DNA from: JBPYCR01 sp051846935
GTDB taxonomy: Bacteria > Bacillota > Bacilli > Bacillales > Amphibacillaceae
Assembly (NCBI RefSeq): GCF_051846935.1
Contig: NZ_JBPYCS010000023.1
Span: forward strand, 1-39,207
DNA length: 39,207 bases
Direction: 5' to 3'
In this document: positions 7,497-16,703 of the stretch, one piece after another
Numbering within the stretch: position 1 is the stretch's first letter
Layout: the number at the start of each line of letters is the position of its first letter
Notes under the pieces: model-generated
Told to the model about the DNA's origin: nothing
Database searches by the model: none
What the model saw: only the letters and a program-made list of their open reading frames with translations
Program-made: the position numbers and the translations under genes

Positions 7497-8402
7497 TTAC
7501 TGTTTTAGCTTTGAAAACTTTAAGTCTAAATCGGTAATTTTCGTTAAATCGGAAGGTGAATAATTACTTTCAGTTAGCAAACGTACAGCTTGCATACGAA
7601 TTGCATGCTCTATAACATTACGTATATAACGAGCATTCGAAAAATTATACGTTGATCTTACTTCTGCAATATGAGCTTTTAGCTTACGTTCAGCTTCTTT
7701 TGAAAATTCATATTCTCTTTCTGCTGCCATCTGTTTCGCAATATCCATAAGCTGAAGCAAATCGTAATCCGTAAAATCAAGAATGAAAGGGAACCTTGAC
7801 TTTAAACCGGGGTTTAAAATTAAAAACTGATCCATTTCATATGGGTAACCAGCTAATATAAGAATAAAATCATTATGATGGTCTTCCATTTGTTTTACAA
7901 GCGTGTCAATTGCCTCTTTTCCAAAATCCTTTTCTCCCCCTCGTGCTAATGAATAAGCTTCGTCAATAAAAAGAATACCGCCCATCGCTTTTTCAATAAC
8001 CGCTCGCGTTTTTTGTGCAGTCTGTCCGATATATTCCCCGACCAAATCTGCCCTTTCTGCCTCGATAAAATGACCTTTAGATAAAATATTCATATCAAAA
8101 AATATACGAGATAGTTTACGAGCAATCGTTGTTTTACCTGTTCCAGGATTCCCTTTAAACAGCATGTGAAGTACTTGGTTTGAGCAATGCAAACCAACTT
8201 CTTGTCGTTTTGTATTTATTACCATCGTCGCATATATTTCTTTTATCGTTTGTTTTAATTTTTCCATGCCTATAAAAGCTGAAAATTGTTCATCGATATG
8301 AACAAATGGATCGCTTATTTTATTGGTACTGCCTCGTATATTTCCCGATTCATGAAAGACGATATTTATTTGACCGCTTTTGTTTTTGATTTCTGTTTTC
8401 AA
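7497..8402 (-). CDS. spoVK: Stage V sporulation protein K, AAA+ ATPase
   Basis: A CbxX/CfqX-type AAA+ ATPase needed for spore maturation in B. subtilis; its substrate is not known. In the 301-residue protein the Walker A is GNPGTGKTT (84-92), Walker B is ILFIDEA (143-149), and the arginine-containing sensor region is LKSRFPF near 214. The start codon is TTG at 8402, with AGAGGTGATC as ribosome site. It lies between hfq, which has its own terminator, and hflX, 60 bases downstream. A mother-cell sigma promoter is likely just upstream (8425-8452). Confidence 0.92.
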   Translation of the reverse strand: MKTEIKNKSGQINIVFHESGNIRGSTNKISDPFVHIDEQFSAFIGMEKLKQTIKEIYATMVINTKRQEVGLHCSNQVLHMLFKGNPGTGKTTIARKLSRIFFDMNILSKGHFIEAERADLVGEYIGQTAQKTRAVIEKAMGGILFIDEAYSLARGGEKDFGKEAIDTLVKQMEDHHNDFILILAGYPYEMDQFLILNPGLKSRFPFILDFTDYDLLQLMDIAKQMAAEREYEFSKEAERKLKAHIAEVRSTYNFSNARYIRNVIEHAIRMQAVRLLTESNYSPSDLTKITDLDLKFSKLKQ

Positions 8403-8424
8403 ATGATCACCTCTCCGTCCCTTT

Positions 8425-8452
8425 TACTATACGCAATAAGAGAAAAAGCGTG
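8425..8452 (-). promoter_or_regulatory. Possible sigma-K/sigma-E promoter of spoVK
   Basis: CAC (8450-8452), 16 bp, CGTATAGTA (8425-8433) is close to the sigma-K pattern ACm-N16-CATANNNTA, with one mismatch in the -10. Sigma-E has a similar -10, and B. subtilis spoVK is recalled as sigma-E dependent. The position, about 25 bases before the TTG start, fits either. Confidence 0.35.
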
Positions 8453-8497
8453 ACAATCGCCCAAGTATTTAAAACGAGCAACAATCAATTGAATATG

Positions 8498-8524
8498 AAA
8501 AAAAGAACACCATAATAGGTGTTC
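8498..8524 (-). terminator. Terminator of hfq
   Basis: GAACACC (8505-8511) and GGTGTTC (8518-8524) pair around a 6-nt loop; on the minus strand seven T follow (8504 to 8498). A textbook Rho-independent terminator 12 bases past the hfq stop. Confidence 0.9.
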
Positions 8525-8536
8525 AACTATTTTCTA

Positions 8537-8761
8537 TTATTCATTTTCAATTTTAATGTTTTTTGCTGGAGCAAAAGTCGATATTGCATGCTTATATATA
8601 AGCTGCTGTTTTCCATCTGAGTCCAACAGAACGGTAAAATTATCAAATGCCTTTATAATACCTCTTAATTGAAATCCATTCGTTAGAAAAACAGTTACTG
8701 GAACATGTTCTTTTCGTAGTTGGTTTAAGTATTGATCTTGAATGTTTATAGATTGAGCCAT
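8537..8761 (-). CDS. hfq: RNA chaperone Hfq
   Basis: A small Sm-like protein that forms hexameric rings and binds A- and U-rich RNA. The 74-residue length is typical for Gram-positive Hfq. The Sm1 motif (VFLTNGFQLRGIIKAFDNF, about 24-42) and the Sm2 motif with YKHAISTF (about 56-63) are clear; the tail is short and acidic. The start is ATG with GAGGAGG upstream. It follows miaA by 41 bases, the ancient miaA-hfq pair, and ends the mutS-mutL-dps-miaA-hfq run with a strong terminator. Confidence 0.95.
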   Translation of the reverse strand: MAQSINIQDQYLNQLRKEHVPVTVFLTNGFQLRGIIKAFDNFTVLLDSDGKQQLIYKHAISTFAPAKNIKIENE

Positions 8762-8802
8762 AATCGTTTCCTCCTCTTTTCTATCTTTATTAAATTATAT
8801 TT

Positions 8803-9738
8803 CTATTTATCTCCTAAGAATCCTGCCAAATCGTGTAAAATTGTGTGAACGGTTTGACTGGCAGTATCTGGAGTAACAGAATACCATTGAATATTCATCT
8901 TGTTTTTGAACCATGTATATTGCCGCTTAGCATATCTGCGTGAATTTCGTTTAAACAAATGAATCGATTCTTCTAGTGGCTGCTCTCCTTTTATATATGG
9001 AAGAAATTCTTTATAGCCAATCGCTTTCATTGCTTTCGTATCCTCATATCCGTTTTGATATAACTGTTTAACTTCTTCTAGCAAACCGTTGGTAATCATC
9101 TGATCGCACCGTTTGTTTATTTGATTATACAGCAATGTTCGTTCCATTTCTAATCCTATGAAAATAATATCGTACATAGGCTGCTTTGGTTCCTTTTCGA
9201 TTTGTTGCGACATCGTTAAACCCGTCGTTTCGTAAATTTCCAATGCCCGAATGACTCTTCGATAGTTATTCGGGTGGATGGTTTTTGCCTGAAGCGGATC
9301 AATCTGTTTTAGCAGGTCGTGTATATAGACGACTCCTTTTTCATGTACAAGATTTTCTAGCTTTTCTGTATACGCGTGGTCTCTTTTTCGATTCGAAAAA
9401 CGATAGCCATACAAAGCAGCTTGTATATACATGCCGCTGCCACCAACAATTATTGGGAGCTTAGATTTCTCTGAGATTATGTGTACGTATTTTTCTACAT
9501 CATTTTGAAAGTCTGCTGCTGTATAATCCGCTTCAGGTAGTATCATATCGAGTAAGTAATGGTCAATTCCTTGCTTCTCTTCTTCTCGTATTTTTGCTGT
9601 ACCAATGTTCAGTCCTTTGTAAACTTGCATCGCATCTCCATTTATAACTTCGCCATTGAAATGCTTCGCTATTTCAATACTTAATGTTGTTTTCCCTACA
9701 GCTGTAGGTCCAACAATAACAACTACTGTTTTCTTCAC
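8803..9738 (-). CDS. miaA: tRNA dimethylallyltransferase MiaA
   Basis: Transfers a dimethylallyl group from DMAPP to N6 of A37 in tRNAs that read UNN codons. The 311-residue protein has the P-loop GPTAVGKTT (10-18), the DMQ-type element NGDAMQVYKGL near 33-43, and the conserved GGSGMY motif (about 98-103). The start codon is GTG, preceded by AGGGG. It lies between dps (gap 23 bases) and hfq (gap 41 bases) and is probably one of the later genes of the mutS operon. Confidence 0.95.
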   Translation of the reverse strand: MKKTVVVIVGPTAVGKTTLSIEIAKHFNGEVINGDAMQVYKGLNIGTAKIREEEKQGIDHYLLDMILPEADYTAADFQNDVEKYVHIISEKSKLPIIVGGSGMYIQAALYGYRFSNRKRDHAYTEKLENLVHEKGVVYIHDLLKQIDPLQAKTIHPNNYRRVIRALEIYETTGLTMSQQIEKEPKQPMYDIIFIGLEMERTLLYNQINKRCDQMITNGLLEEVKQLYQNGYEDTKAMKAIGYKEFLPYIKGEQPLEESIHLFKRNSRRYAKRQYTWFKNKMNIQWYSVTPDTASQTVHTILHDLAGFLGDK

Positions 9739-9761
9739 TTGTATTCCCCTAAATAATAATA

Positions 9762-10211
9762 TTATTCATAAGCGAGGTAAGCTCGAAGCATCCATATCCG
9801 TTTTTCAAGCTTACTTTGCAATGATATAAGTAAGTCAGCTGTTGGTTCATCTTCAGCTTTTGTTGCTAATGGTAAGCCTGTATGTTGAATTTCATGAACG
9901 AGCTGTTCATAATCCTTCGTTAACTGTAAGATCATTTCACTTTCTTTATCATCAGCACTTGCCTCTTCAATACTCGCTTCTTTAATATATTTAATCATTG
10001 TTGCTAAAGGCTTTCCATTAATCATTAATATACGTTCAGCAATTTCATCAATATCATCGGCAAAAGCAGTGTACATTTCCTCGAACGTTTGATGCAATTG
10101 AAAAAAATGTCTCCCTTCTATGAACCAATGATACCTGTGCAGCTTCACATATAAAACAAATGAATTAGAGAGTAACTGATTTAAAAAATGAATAAGCTTC
10201 TGATTATTCAT
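9762..10211 (-). CDS. Dps-family ferritin-like protein
   Basis: Mini-ferritins of this family form dodecamers that oxidise and store iron and often protect DNA from peroxide. The 149-residue protein is a four-helix bundle. By the spacing of Listeria-type Dps, the inter-subunit ferroxidase residues are His28 (YHWF), His40, Glu44 (Asp in Listeria), Asp55 and Glu59 (DDIDEIAER). The start is ATG with AGAGGTGA upstream. It sits between mutL and miaA on the same strand, with gaps of 57 and 23 bases, so it is probably cotranscribed with mismatch repair. No Fur or PerR box was recognised upstream. It could be called MrgA- or DpsA-like; the exact subfamily is not certain. Confidence 0.85.
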   Translation of the reverse strand: MNNQKLIHFLNQLLSNSFVLYVKLHRYHWFIEGRHFFQLHQTFEEMYTAFADDIDEIAERILMINGKPLATMIKYIKEASIEEASADDKESEMILQLTKDYEQLVHEIQHTGLPLATKAEDEPTADLLISLQSKLEKRIWMLRAYLAYE

Positions 10212-10268
10212 GCTTCACCTCTGGACTTTTTTTATAGCTTTGTACAAGGTGAATATATTTATACGTGA

Positions 10269-12152
10269 TTACATAATTCGCTTAAACATTTTTTCAATTT
10301 CTACATTTGAAAAATGAACGATTATTGGGCGGCCATGTGGACAAGTAAATGGATCGTTACATAAACGTAGCTCTTCAAGTAGTTCATCCATATCCGTTTT
10401 ATTTAAGAAATGATTCGCTTTTATTGATCGTTTACACGACATTAAAATGGCAGACTCTTCTCGTATTGATTCAATATTAATGGAACCAGTGCGAATTACT
10501 TGTTCAACAAGTTCGCGAATCACTTCTTCTTCGCTACCTTTTGGAAACCAGCTCGGGTGTGAGCGAACGATATAGCTTTGCTCCCCAAAACTCTCCAAAA
10601 AAAGGCCAGCTCGTTGCAATGTTTTATAGTGCTCTTCAATAAATAACGACTCCTGTTTCGAAAATTCGAACGTCATCGGAATTAACAACTGCTGGTGCTG
10701 ATTGATCGGTTTTCCTAATTTCAATTTATAAAACTCATATTTAATTCTTTCCTGAGCGGCATGCTGATCAATCATATACAAGCCCTTTTCATTTTGCGCT
10801 AAAATATATGTTCCATCATACTGTCCTATAGCGTATAAGGCTGGGATACGTTCCATATCGTCTTGCTTATCTATCGACCCTTGTATGTTATTTGAGTTCC
10901 TCCGATCGCTCTCAGGATCGATTTGCGTAGTTGTAAAGCTTTTAAAATCACTTTCTTGTTGGAAAACAGTATCTGTCTTACCTTGTCCAGCTGTTGGTTG
11001 TTCATTATAAAAGTTACCTTCTTTATCTTTAACGATATTCGTATTCGTTTTCGGTTGGAACGATTCAGTATTAGTCTTGTTCGTTCGACTGTTTGGACTG
11101 TGTAATTTAAAGGTTTGCTGGACAGTTTTTTCTTTTTCTGCTTTCGGTACTTTAAATTCAGGTATTAAAGATTCGCTTCTAAATCTTTGTTTAATCATTG
11201 ATTCGATCGATTCAATGAGCTCTTTTTCCTTACTAAAGCGAACCTCGAGCTTAGTTGGATGAACATTTACATCGACTAATATCGGATCCATTTGAATGGA
11301 AAGTACAACTATTGGGGAGCGATGAATCGGCAATAGTGTATGATAAGCTCGTAGGATAGCGTGTATAAGCGGCATACTTTTTATGTAGCGTCCATTGATG
11401 ATCGTTGATATAAATGTTCTTGAAGCTCGCGTTACTTCAGGAAGAGAAATATACCCATTGATTGTGAAATCTAACGTATTTTTTGCAACGGGTAACATCT
11501 TTTTCGCAACACTCGTGCCATATACTTTTGCGATTACTTGTAAAACATCACCATTACCCGTTGATTGAAATAGTTGTTTATTATTGTGTATGACTTCAAA
11601 CCGTATTTTTGGATGCGCTAAAGCTAAACGGTTAATAAGATCGGTAATGTGAGAAAGCTCTGTATGAATTGTTTTCATATACTTCAAACGCGCTGGTGTA
11701 TTATAAAATAAATCACGAACTGTTATTTCTGTTCCTTTACGCGCATCTGCTTTCTTTTTTTCAACTAGGTTGCCTCCGTGCAATGTTAAATACGTACTTG
11801 CCTCATTTCCTGTAGATGTTTTAATCGTTAATTTACTCACCGATGCAATACTTGCTAAAGCTTCGCCTCGAAAGCCTAACGATTTTATGTGGAATAGGTC
11901 GGCTTCCCGCTTTATTTTACTCGTAGCATGTCTCAAAAATGCTCTTTCACAGTCTTCTCCAGACATTCCTTCTCCATTATCGGTTATTTTTATTCGTTTA
12001 AGACCCGCTTCTTGAATCTCAACTTTAATAACGGTGCTTTGTGCATCTATACTGTTTTCAATTAACTCTTTCACTACGGAAGCTGGTCTTTCAACAACTT
12101 CCCCAGCAGCAATTTTATTTGCAAGTATATCCGGGAGCTGTATAATTTTCAA
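10269..12152 (-). CDS. mutL: DNA mismatch repair protein MutL
   Basis: Couples mismatch recognition by MutS to strand incision. The N-terminal GHKL ATPase has KELIENSIDA, DNGEGM and GFRGEAL motifs within the first 100 residues. A polar linker (about 335-440, rich in Q, N, T, S) follows. The C-terminal endonuclease domain has DQHAAQERIKYE (the metal motif), SCKRSIKANH and CPHGRP, so this is a nicking MutL as expected where MutH is absent. The start is placed at the TTG at 12152 (then KIIQLPD), which has AAAGGG 9 nt upstream; the TTG at 12161 overlaps that site. It lies 17 bases after mutS. Confidence 0.95.
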   Translation of the reverse strand: MKIIQLPDILANKIAAGEVVERPASVVKELIENSIDAQSTVIKVEIQEAGLKRIKITDNGEGMSGEDCERAFLRHATSKIKREADLFHIKSLGFRGEALASIASVSKLTIKTSTGNEASTYLTLHGGNLVEKKKADARKGTEITVRDLFYNTPARLKYMKTIHTELSHITDLINRLALAHPKIRFEVIHNNKQLFQSTGNGDVLQVIAKVYGTSVAKKMLPVAKNTLDFTINGYISLPEVTRASRTFISTIINGRYIKSMPLIHAILRAYHTLLPIHRSPIVVLSIQMDPILVDVNVHPTKLEVRFSKEKELIESIESMIKQRFRSESLIPEFKVPKAEKEKTVQQTFKLHSPNSRTNKTNTESFQPKTNTNIVKDKEGNFYNEQPTAGQGKTDTVFQQESDFKSFTTTQIDPESDRRNSNNIQGSIDKQDDMERIPALYAIGQYDGTYILAQNEKGLYMIDQHAAQERIKYEFYKLKLGKPINQHQQLLIPMTFEFSKQESLFIEEHYKTLQRAGLFLESFGEQSYIVRSHPSWFPKGSEEEVIRELVEQVIRTGSINIESIREESAILMSCKRSIKANHFLNKTDMDELLEELRLCNDPFTCPHGRPIIVHFSNVEIEKMFKRIM

Positions 12153-12169
12153 GTTAAACAACCCTTTCT

Positions 12170-14755
12170 CTAAGACTGCTTCTTACGGATAATTTGTTGT
12201 ATTCGATTTAATTCATTCATCGCCTCAAGTGGTGTCATTTCAAATAAGTGCAATTTTTTCAATTCACGAATTGCTTTTTCTTCTGATGAAGATCGTTCTA
12301 TTGAAGCACGGTTGTCCGTAATGCTTTCAAAAAAAGATAACTGTCCGCTCTGTGCAGACTCGGATTTAGAATTGGTTCCTTCCCCATTTTCCAACTGATG
12401 TAAAATTTCACTCGCTCTATTAATCAAAGGTTCTGGCAAATCAGCAAGTCTGGCTACGTGTATACCATAGCTTTCGTCTGCAGCACCTTCTTTTATTTGA
12501 TGCAAAAACACGACATTTCCTTCAAATTCTTCTGCACGTACGTGAATGTTTTTCAAGTTTTTTAACGAATGTTCTAATGCAGTTAATTCATGGTAATGGG
12601 TAGAAAATAACGTTTTGGCTCCGATTTTGTTATGGATATATTCGATAATTGCCTGAGCAAGCGCCATTCCATCATATGTACTCGTTCCGCGACCGATCTC
12701 ATCGAGTAAGATCAAACTATTTTCCGTTGCATTTGCAATTGCATGGTTTGCTTCAAGCATTTCGACCATAAACGTACTTTGTCCTGCCACTAGGTCATCA
12801 GCAGCTCCAATACGTGTAAATATTTGATCAAAGATGATTAACGCTGCTTCATCAGCAGGGACAAAACAACCCATTTGGGCCATAATTACAGTATGAGCGA
12901 GCTGACGCATATACGTACTTTTACCAGACATGTTTGGGCCGGTAATTAAGAGGATTTTTTTATCTCTGTTTAAAACGATGTCATTTGGAACAAATTCCCC
13001 TTCCTTCATAACTTGCTCTACTACCGGATGTCTACCATTTTTTATTGTAAGATTTTTCGAATTAAAGGTCGGTCGTACATAATTATTTGTCTCACTCACG
13101 GTAGCAAAAGATTGAAGAACATCTATTTCACTTACGGTATTTGCTAAGTGTTGAAAATGACCAATGTACGTTTTCATTTGGTCTCTGATTTGTAAAAATA
13201 ATTCGTACTCAAGCTCAACGCTTTTTTCTTCTGCCTCTAGTATTAATTGTTCTTTTTCTTTTAATTCAGGAGTTATGTACCGTTCTGCGTTTGCTAATGT
13301 CTGCTTCCTAGTATATCTACCCTCTGGGATTAAATGCTTATTCGCATTCGTAATTTCAATATAATAACCAAAGATACGGTTGTACCCTATTTTAAGTGAT
13401 TTAATCCCTGTTATTTCTTTTTCTTTTTGTTCAAGCTCTGCAATCCATTGCTTACCATTTCTGGTAGCATCTCTATATTCGTCCAATTGCGCATCGAATC
13501 CGTCTTTTATGATTGAACCGTCCTTAATGGATATGGGCGGGTCATCTATTAAACTACTATCTAACAATGAAACCACTTTATTAGGCAAATGAATTTGCAT
13601 GGAAAGTTCTTTTACATGCTTGGAGGCGAATTGCTCCAATATTTCTTTTAATTCAGGTATTTTCTTTAACGATTGTTTTAATTGGTTCAAATCACGTGCG
13701 TTTACATTCCCAAACGCAATTCTTCCTGACAGTCGCTCTAAATCATAAACTGATTTTAACGTATCTCTTAATTGCTCTCTTTCAATGAAGTTTTGATAGA
13801 ACGCCTCTACCATTTGTTGGCGCTTTTCGATCCGCTCTAAATGGACGAGTGGTCGCTCAATCCATTTCCGAAGTGTTCTAGCACCCATTGCTGTTACAGT
13901 CCGATCAAGTATTGACAATAAACTACCCTTTTTACCTTTTTGCATAATTGTTTCTGTGATTTCTAAATTACGTTTCGAATACATATCCAAGGAAAGAAAG
14001 TCGGTTAATTCTAATATTTCAATCGGTTTTAAATGATCCAACGCTTTTTTTTGAGTGTGCTGAATATAATTTAATAGTCGACTAAATGCTTTCATAATTC
14101 GTTCGTCGTTTATTTGATCACATAGATTCCGATATTCTCCTGTAAAGTCAACTTCTTTTTGGTACGATAAAACTACATGTAGCTTATCTTTTAATTGCTG
14201 TTGTAAATGCGCAGGAAAATCAGGTGATAGTACAATTTCCTTGATCGAACGATTATATAGTTCATGAATTACAGCTTCCCATCCTGAAGATATAATCATT
14301 GCGTAGTTTTCACCAGTAGATAGATCATTGTATACTATTACATACGAACCGTCTTGAAAATGGCTTAGACTAGCTAGGAAATTACTTTTTCGGTCTTCTA
14401 ACATTGAGCTTTCCATTACCGTACCTGGCGTAATTAACTGGACGACAGCTCGCTTTACTACACCGACAGCCTTTTTTGGGTCTTCGATTTGTTCACAGAT
14501 GGCAACTTTATATCCTTTGTCTACAAGTGTTTTTATGTAATTTTCTGCTGCATGGTATGGTACCCCACACATTGGAATTGGGTCAGCTTGCCCAGAATCG
14601 CGCTTCGTTAAGGTTATTTCAAGCTCTTGGGCTGCTCGAATTGCATCCTCAAAGAACATTTCATAAAAATCACCGAGTCGAAAAAATAAAAAGGCATCTT
14701 TATAATTTGCTTTTATACGTAAATACTGTCTCATCATTGGTGTATGCTTTGACAT
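12170..14755 (-). CDS. mutS: DNA mismatch repair protein MutS
   Basis: Recognises mismatches and small loops as a dimer and clamps on DNA after ATP binding. The 861-residue protein begins with the mismatch-binding domain, including the Phe30-Tyr-Glu32 wedge (GDFYEM). It continues through connector, lever and clamp domains to the ABC-type ATPase with GPNMSGKST (about 607-615) and LLDEIGRGTST. The start is ATG with GGAGG upstream. It heads the mutS-mutL-dps-miaA-hfq run. In B. subtilis cotE and ymcA lie upstream; here there is a divergent phosphodiesterase gene instead. Confidence 0.97.
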   Translation of the reverse strand: MSKHTPMMRQYLRIKANYKDAFLFFRLGDFYEMFFEDAIRAAQELEITLTKRDSGQADPIPMCGVPYHAAENYIKTLVDKGYKVAICEQIEDPKKAVGVVKRAVVQLITPGTVMESSMLEDRKSNFLASLSHFQDGSYVIVYNDLSTGENYAMIISSGWEAVIHELYNRSIKEIVLSPDFPAHLQQQLKDKLHVVLSYQKEVDFTGEYRNLCDQINDERIMKAFSRLLNYIQHTQKKALDHLKPIEILELTDFLSLDMYSKRNLEITETIMQKGKKGSLLSILDRTVTAMGARTLRKWIERPLVHLERIEKRQQMVEAFYQNFIEREQLRDTLKSVYDLERLSGRIAFGNVNARDLNQLKQSLKKIPELKEILEQFASKHVKELSMQIHLPNKVVSLLDSSLIDDPPISIKDGSIIKDGFDAQLDEYRDATRNGKQWIAELEQKEKEITGIKSLKIGYNRIFGYYIEITNANKHLIPEGRYTRKQTLANAERYITPELKEKEQLILEAEEKSVELEYELFLQIRDQMKTYIGHFQHLANTVSEIDVLQSFATVSETNNYVRPTFNSKNLTIKNGRHPVVEQVMKEGEFVPNDIVLNRDKKILLITGPNMSGKSTYMRQLAHTVIMAQMGCFVPADEAALIIFDQIFTRIGAADDLVAGQSTFMVEMLEANHAIANATENSLILLDEIGRGTSTYDGMALAQAIIEYIHNKIGAKTLFSTHYHELTALEHSLKNLKNIHVRAEEFEGNVVFLHQIKEGAADESYGIHVARLADLPEPLINRASEILHQLENGEGTNSKSESAQSGQLSFFESITDNRASIERSSSEEKAIRELKKLHLFEMTPLEAMNELNRIQQIIRKKQS

Positions 14756-14861
14756 TTTTTATCCTCCAAAAAACGGGTAAATTACTCTGTCGTCATTATA
14801 GCACAATATGAAATTAGAAGGCGACTGTTCATTCTCCTACGATTGATTCAATTATTGTAGG

Positions 14862-14890
14862 ATGTCAACTGTACTCTTTTAACGTATAAT
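14862..14890 (+). promoter_or_regulatory. Sigma-A promoter of the phosphodiesterase-rnz pair
   Basis: ATGTCA (14862-14867), a 17-bp spacer and TATAAT (14885-14890) predict a leader of about 110 bases. Just upstream a hairpin (14835-14862, TCCTACGAT/ATTGTAGGA) overlaps the -35 edge and could be an operator. Confidence 0.5.
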
Positions 14891-15005
14891 ATTGTTTAAC
14901 AATGCTTTTCCAATGTTTACGAAGTAGTGACTAGAAATCTATATTTACAAGTTGAATCATGCTTGAAGAATTACTTAGCTACTATTCTTAACCGGGGTGT
15001 ACATA

Positions 15006-15743
15006 ATGCAGACGAAAATAATTGCTCATCGAGGAGCTAGTAAGGTAGCTCCAGAAAACACACTATACGCTTTTCAGCTCGCTTATGAGTACGGTGCGGA
15101 CGGTATTGAAACGGATGTGCATTTAACAAAGGATCGTGTACCTGTTCTTATTCACGACGAACATGTCAAACGAACTTCAGATGGTTTTGGATTTATTAAA
15201 GATCTTACTTGGAAGGAATTGAAGTCTTTCGATTTTGGGAGTTGGTTTTCCGATTCGTATGCTGATGCTAAAATAATGTCTTTAGAAGAATTGCTGCACT
15301 GGATTCGTAATAGAGAGCTTTTCTTGAACATTGAACTTAAAAATAATAAAATAGATTATCCTCATCTTGAAGAAATCGTATGTGACATGATCATGCATTA
15401 CGAACTAAAGCAGCGCACAACGTTATCAAGCTTTAATGCGAAAAGCATCGCTCGTTTACAAAAAAGAACGGATGCTATCGAAGTTGCGTTTTTAACTTCC
15501 AAAAGTAAATTCGTCGGGCTTGCTTCGTATGCTAAAGCGATTGGAGCTCAGGCATTGCATGTTAAGTATCGCTTGCTAAATAAAAGGCTTGTAAAGCAAT
15601 GTAATGCTTTACAACTACCTATCCGAGTTTATACTGTAAATAAATTCGCTCACATGCATAAATGCTTTTTGCTCGAATGTGATGGGCTGTTTACCGATAT
15701 ACCTAAACAAGCAGTTCAATGTCGTAATAGTTATACTCGGTAA
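15006..15743 (+). CDS. Glycerophosphodiester phosphodiesterase (UgpQ/YqiK-like)
   Basis: Cytoplasmic enzyme that hydrolyses glycerophosphodiesters to glycerol-3-phosphate and an alcohol. The 245-residue TIM barrel has the GDPD signature: HRGASKVAPENT (8-19) with catalytic His8 and metal-binding Glu, GADGIETDVHLTKD with metal ligands, and the second catalytic His in VLIHDEHVKRTSDG. ELKNNKIDY contributes a further acidic residue. No signal peptide is present. The start is the ATG at 15006 with GGGG upstream; the in-frame GTG at 14997 falls inside that site. It runs into rnz 18 bases later. A B. subtilis relative, yqiK, lies near spo0A, so its place beside rnz is a local rearrangement. Confidence 0.88.
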   Translation: MQTKIIAHRGASKVAPENTLYAFQLAYEYGADGIETDVHLTKDRVPVLIHDEHVKRTSDGFGFIKDLTWKELKSFDFGSWFSDSYADAKIMSLEELLHWIRNRELFLNIELKNNKIDYPHLEEIVCDMIMHYELKQRTTLSSFNAKSIARLQKRTDAIEVAFLTSKSKFVGLASYAKAIGAQALHVKYRLLNKRLVKQCNALQLPIRVYTVNKFAHMHKCFLLECDGLFTDIPKQAVQCRNSYTR

Positions 15744-15761
15744 TGTAAGGAGGACAATACA

Positions 15762-16676
15762 ATGGAAATTATTTTTTTCGGTACAGGAGCAGGTATACCT
15801 TCTAAACAGCGCAATGTATCCTCTCTTGCACTATCACTTCTGCAAGAAATAAATAACGTATGGTTATTTGATTGTGGGGAAGGTACGCAACATCAATTAC
15901 TTCATACGAACGTTAAGCCTGGAAAAATAAACAAAATATTTATTACACATTTACACGGGGATCATATTTTTGGCTTACCAGGATTCATTAGTAGCCGTTC
16001 ATTTTTAGGAGGAAATGATTTATTAACAGTCTATGGCCCTAAAGGCATTAAAGAGTTCATAAAGGTGAACCTTAAAATTAGCGAGTCTCATCTTACATAT
16101 CCACTGGAAATAGTTGAGCTTATGGATGAGGTTGTTTTTGAGGACGACCAATTTATCGTTACTTGTCAGAAATTAGATCACAAAATTTGCAGCTATGGAT
16201 TTCGAATTACTGAAAAGGATAGACGCGGCGCTTTATTAGTCGGTAAGTTGAAGGAGGCTGGAATTAATCCAGGTCCTATATATAAAGATTTTAAAGAAAA
16301 AGATGTAGTTACGTTTCCTGATGGAACAATGATTGAAACGATGCCTTTTCACGGCCCTGCAAAAAAAGGGAAAACGATTACGATTTTAGGCGACACTCGC
16401 TGCTCACAATCTGTACAGCCGTTCGTAGAAAATTCAGACGTACTTATTCATGAAGCGACATTTGATCAAACAAAGGCAGAACTGGCAAATAAGTATTTTC
16501 ATTCTACAACAGTCGAGGCCGCTACACTTGCCAAAAATAGTAATGTAAAAAAGCTTATATTAACCCATATATCATCCCGCTATCAAGAAAATGATTTTCC
16601 ACAATTAATAAAGGAAGCAAGAGATATATTTCCAAATACAATGCTTGCTAATGATTTTTTAAACGTCCAAATTTAA
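15762..16676 (+). CDS. rnz: Ribonuclease Z
   Basis: Zinc-dependent endonuclease that removes the 3' trailer of tRNA precursors lacking encoded CCA. The 304-residue metallo-beta-lactamase protein has the FGTGAG start, HLHGDH (63-68) as the metal site, a protruding exosite arm region around 160-185, GDTR near 211 and a late HISSRY histidine. Length and motifs are those of the short bacterial form. The ribosome site is AAGGAGG. It is cotranscribed with the phosphodiesterase gene and converges on polymerase IV 27 bases away, with no obvious terminator between. Confidence 0.95.
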   Translation: MEIIFFGTGAGIPSKQRNVSSLALSLLQEINNVWLFDCGEGTQHQLLHTNVKPGKINKIFITHLHGDHIFGLPGFISSRSFLGGNDLLTVYGPKGIKEFIKVNLKISESHLTYPLEIVELMDEVVFEDDQFIVTCQKLDHKICSYGFRITEKDRRGALLVGKLKEAGINPGPIYKDFKEKDVVTFPDGTMIETMPFHGPAKKGKTITILGDTRCSQSVQPFVENSDVLIHEATFDQTKAELANKYFHSTTVEAATLAKNSNVKKLILTHISSRYQENDFPQLIKEARDIFPNTMLANDFLNVQI

Positions 16677-16703
16677 TGCAAAGGATCAGGAGTAGGAGTA
16701 CTG

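Noticed and set aside
14476..14811. 111-codon plus-strand frame
   Set aside because: Antisense to the 5' end of mutS; hydrophobic by chance, with no ribosome site.
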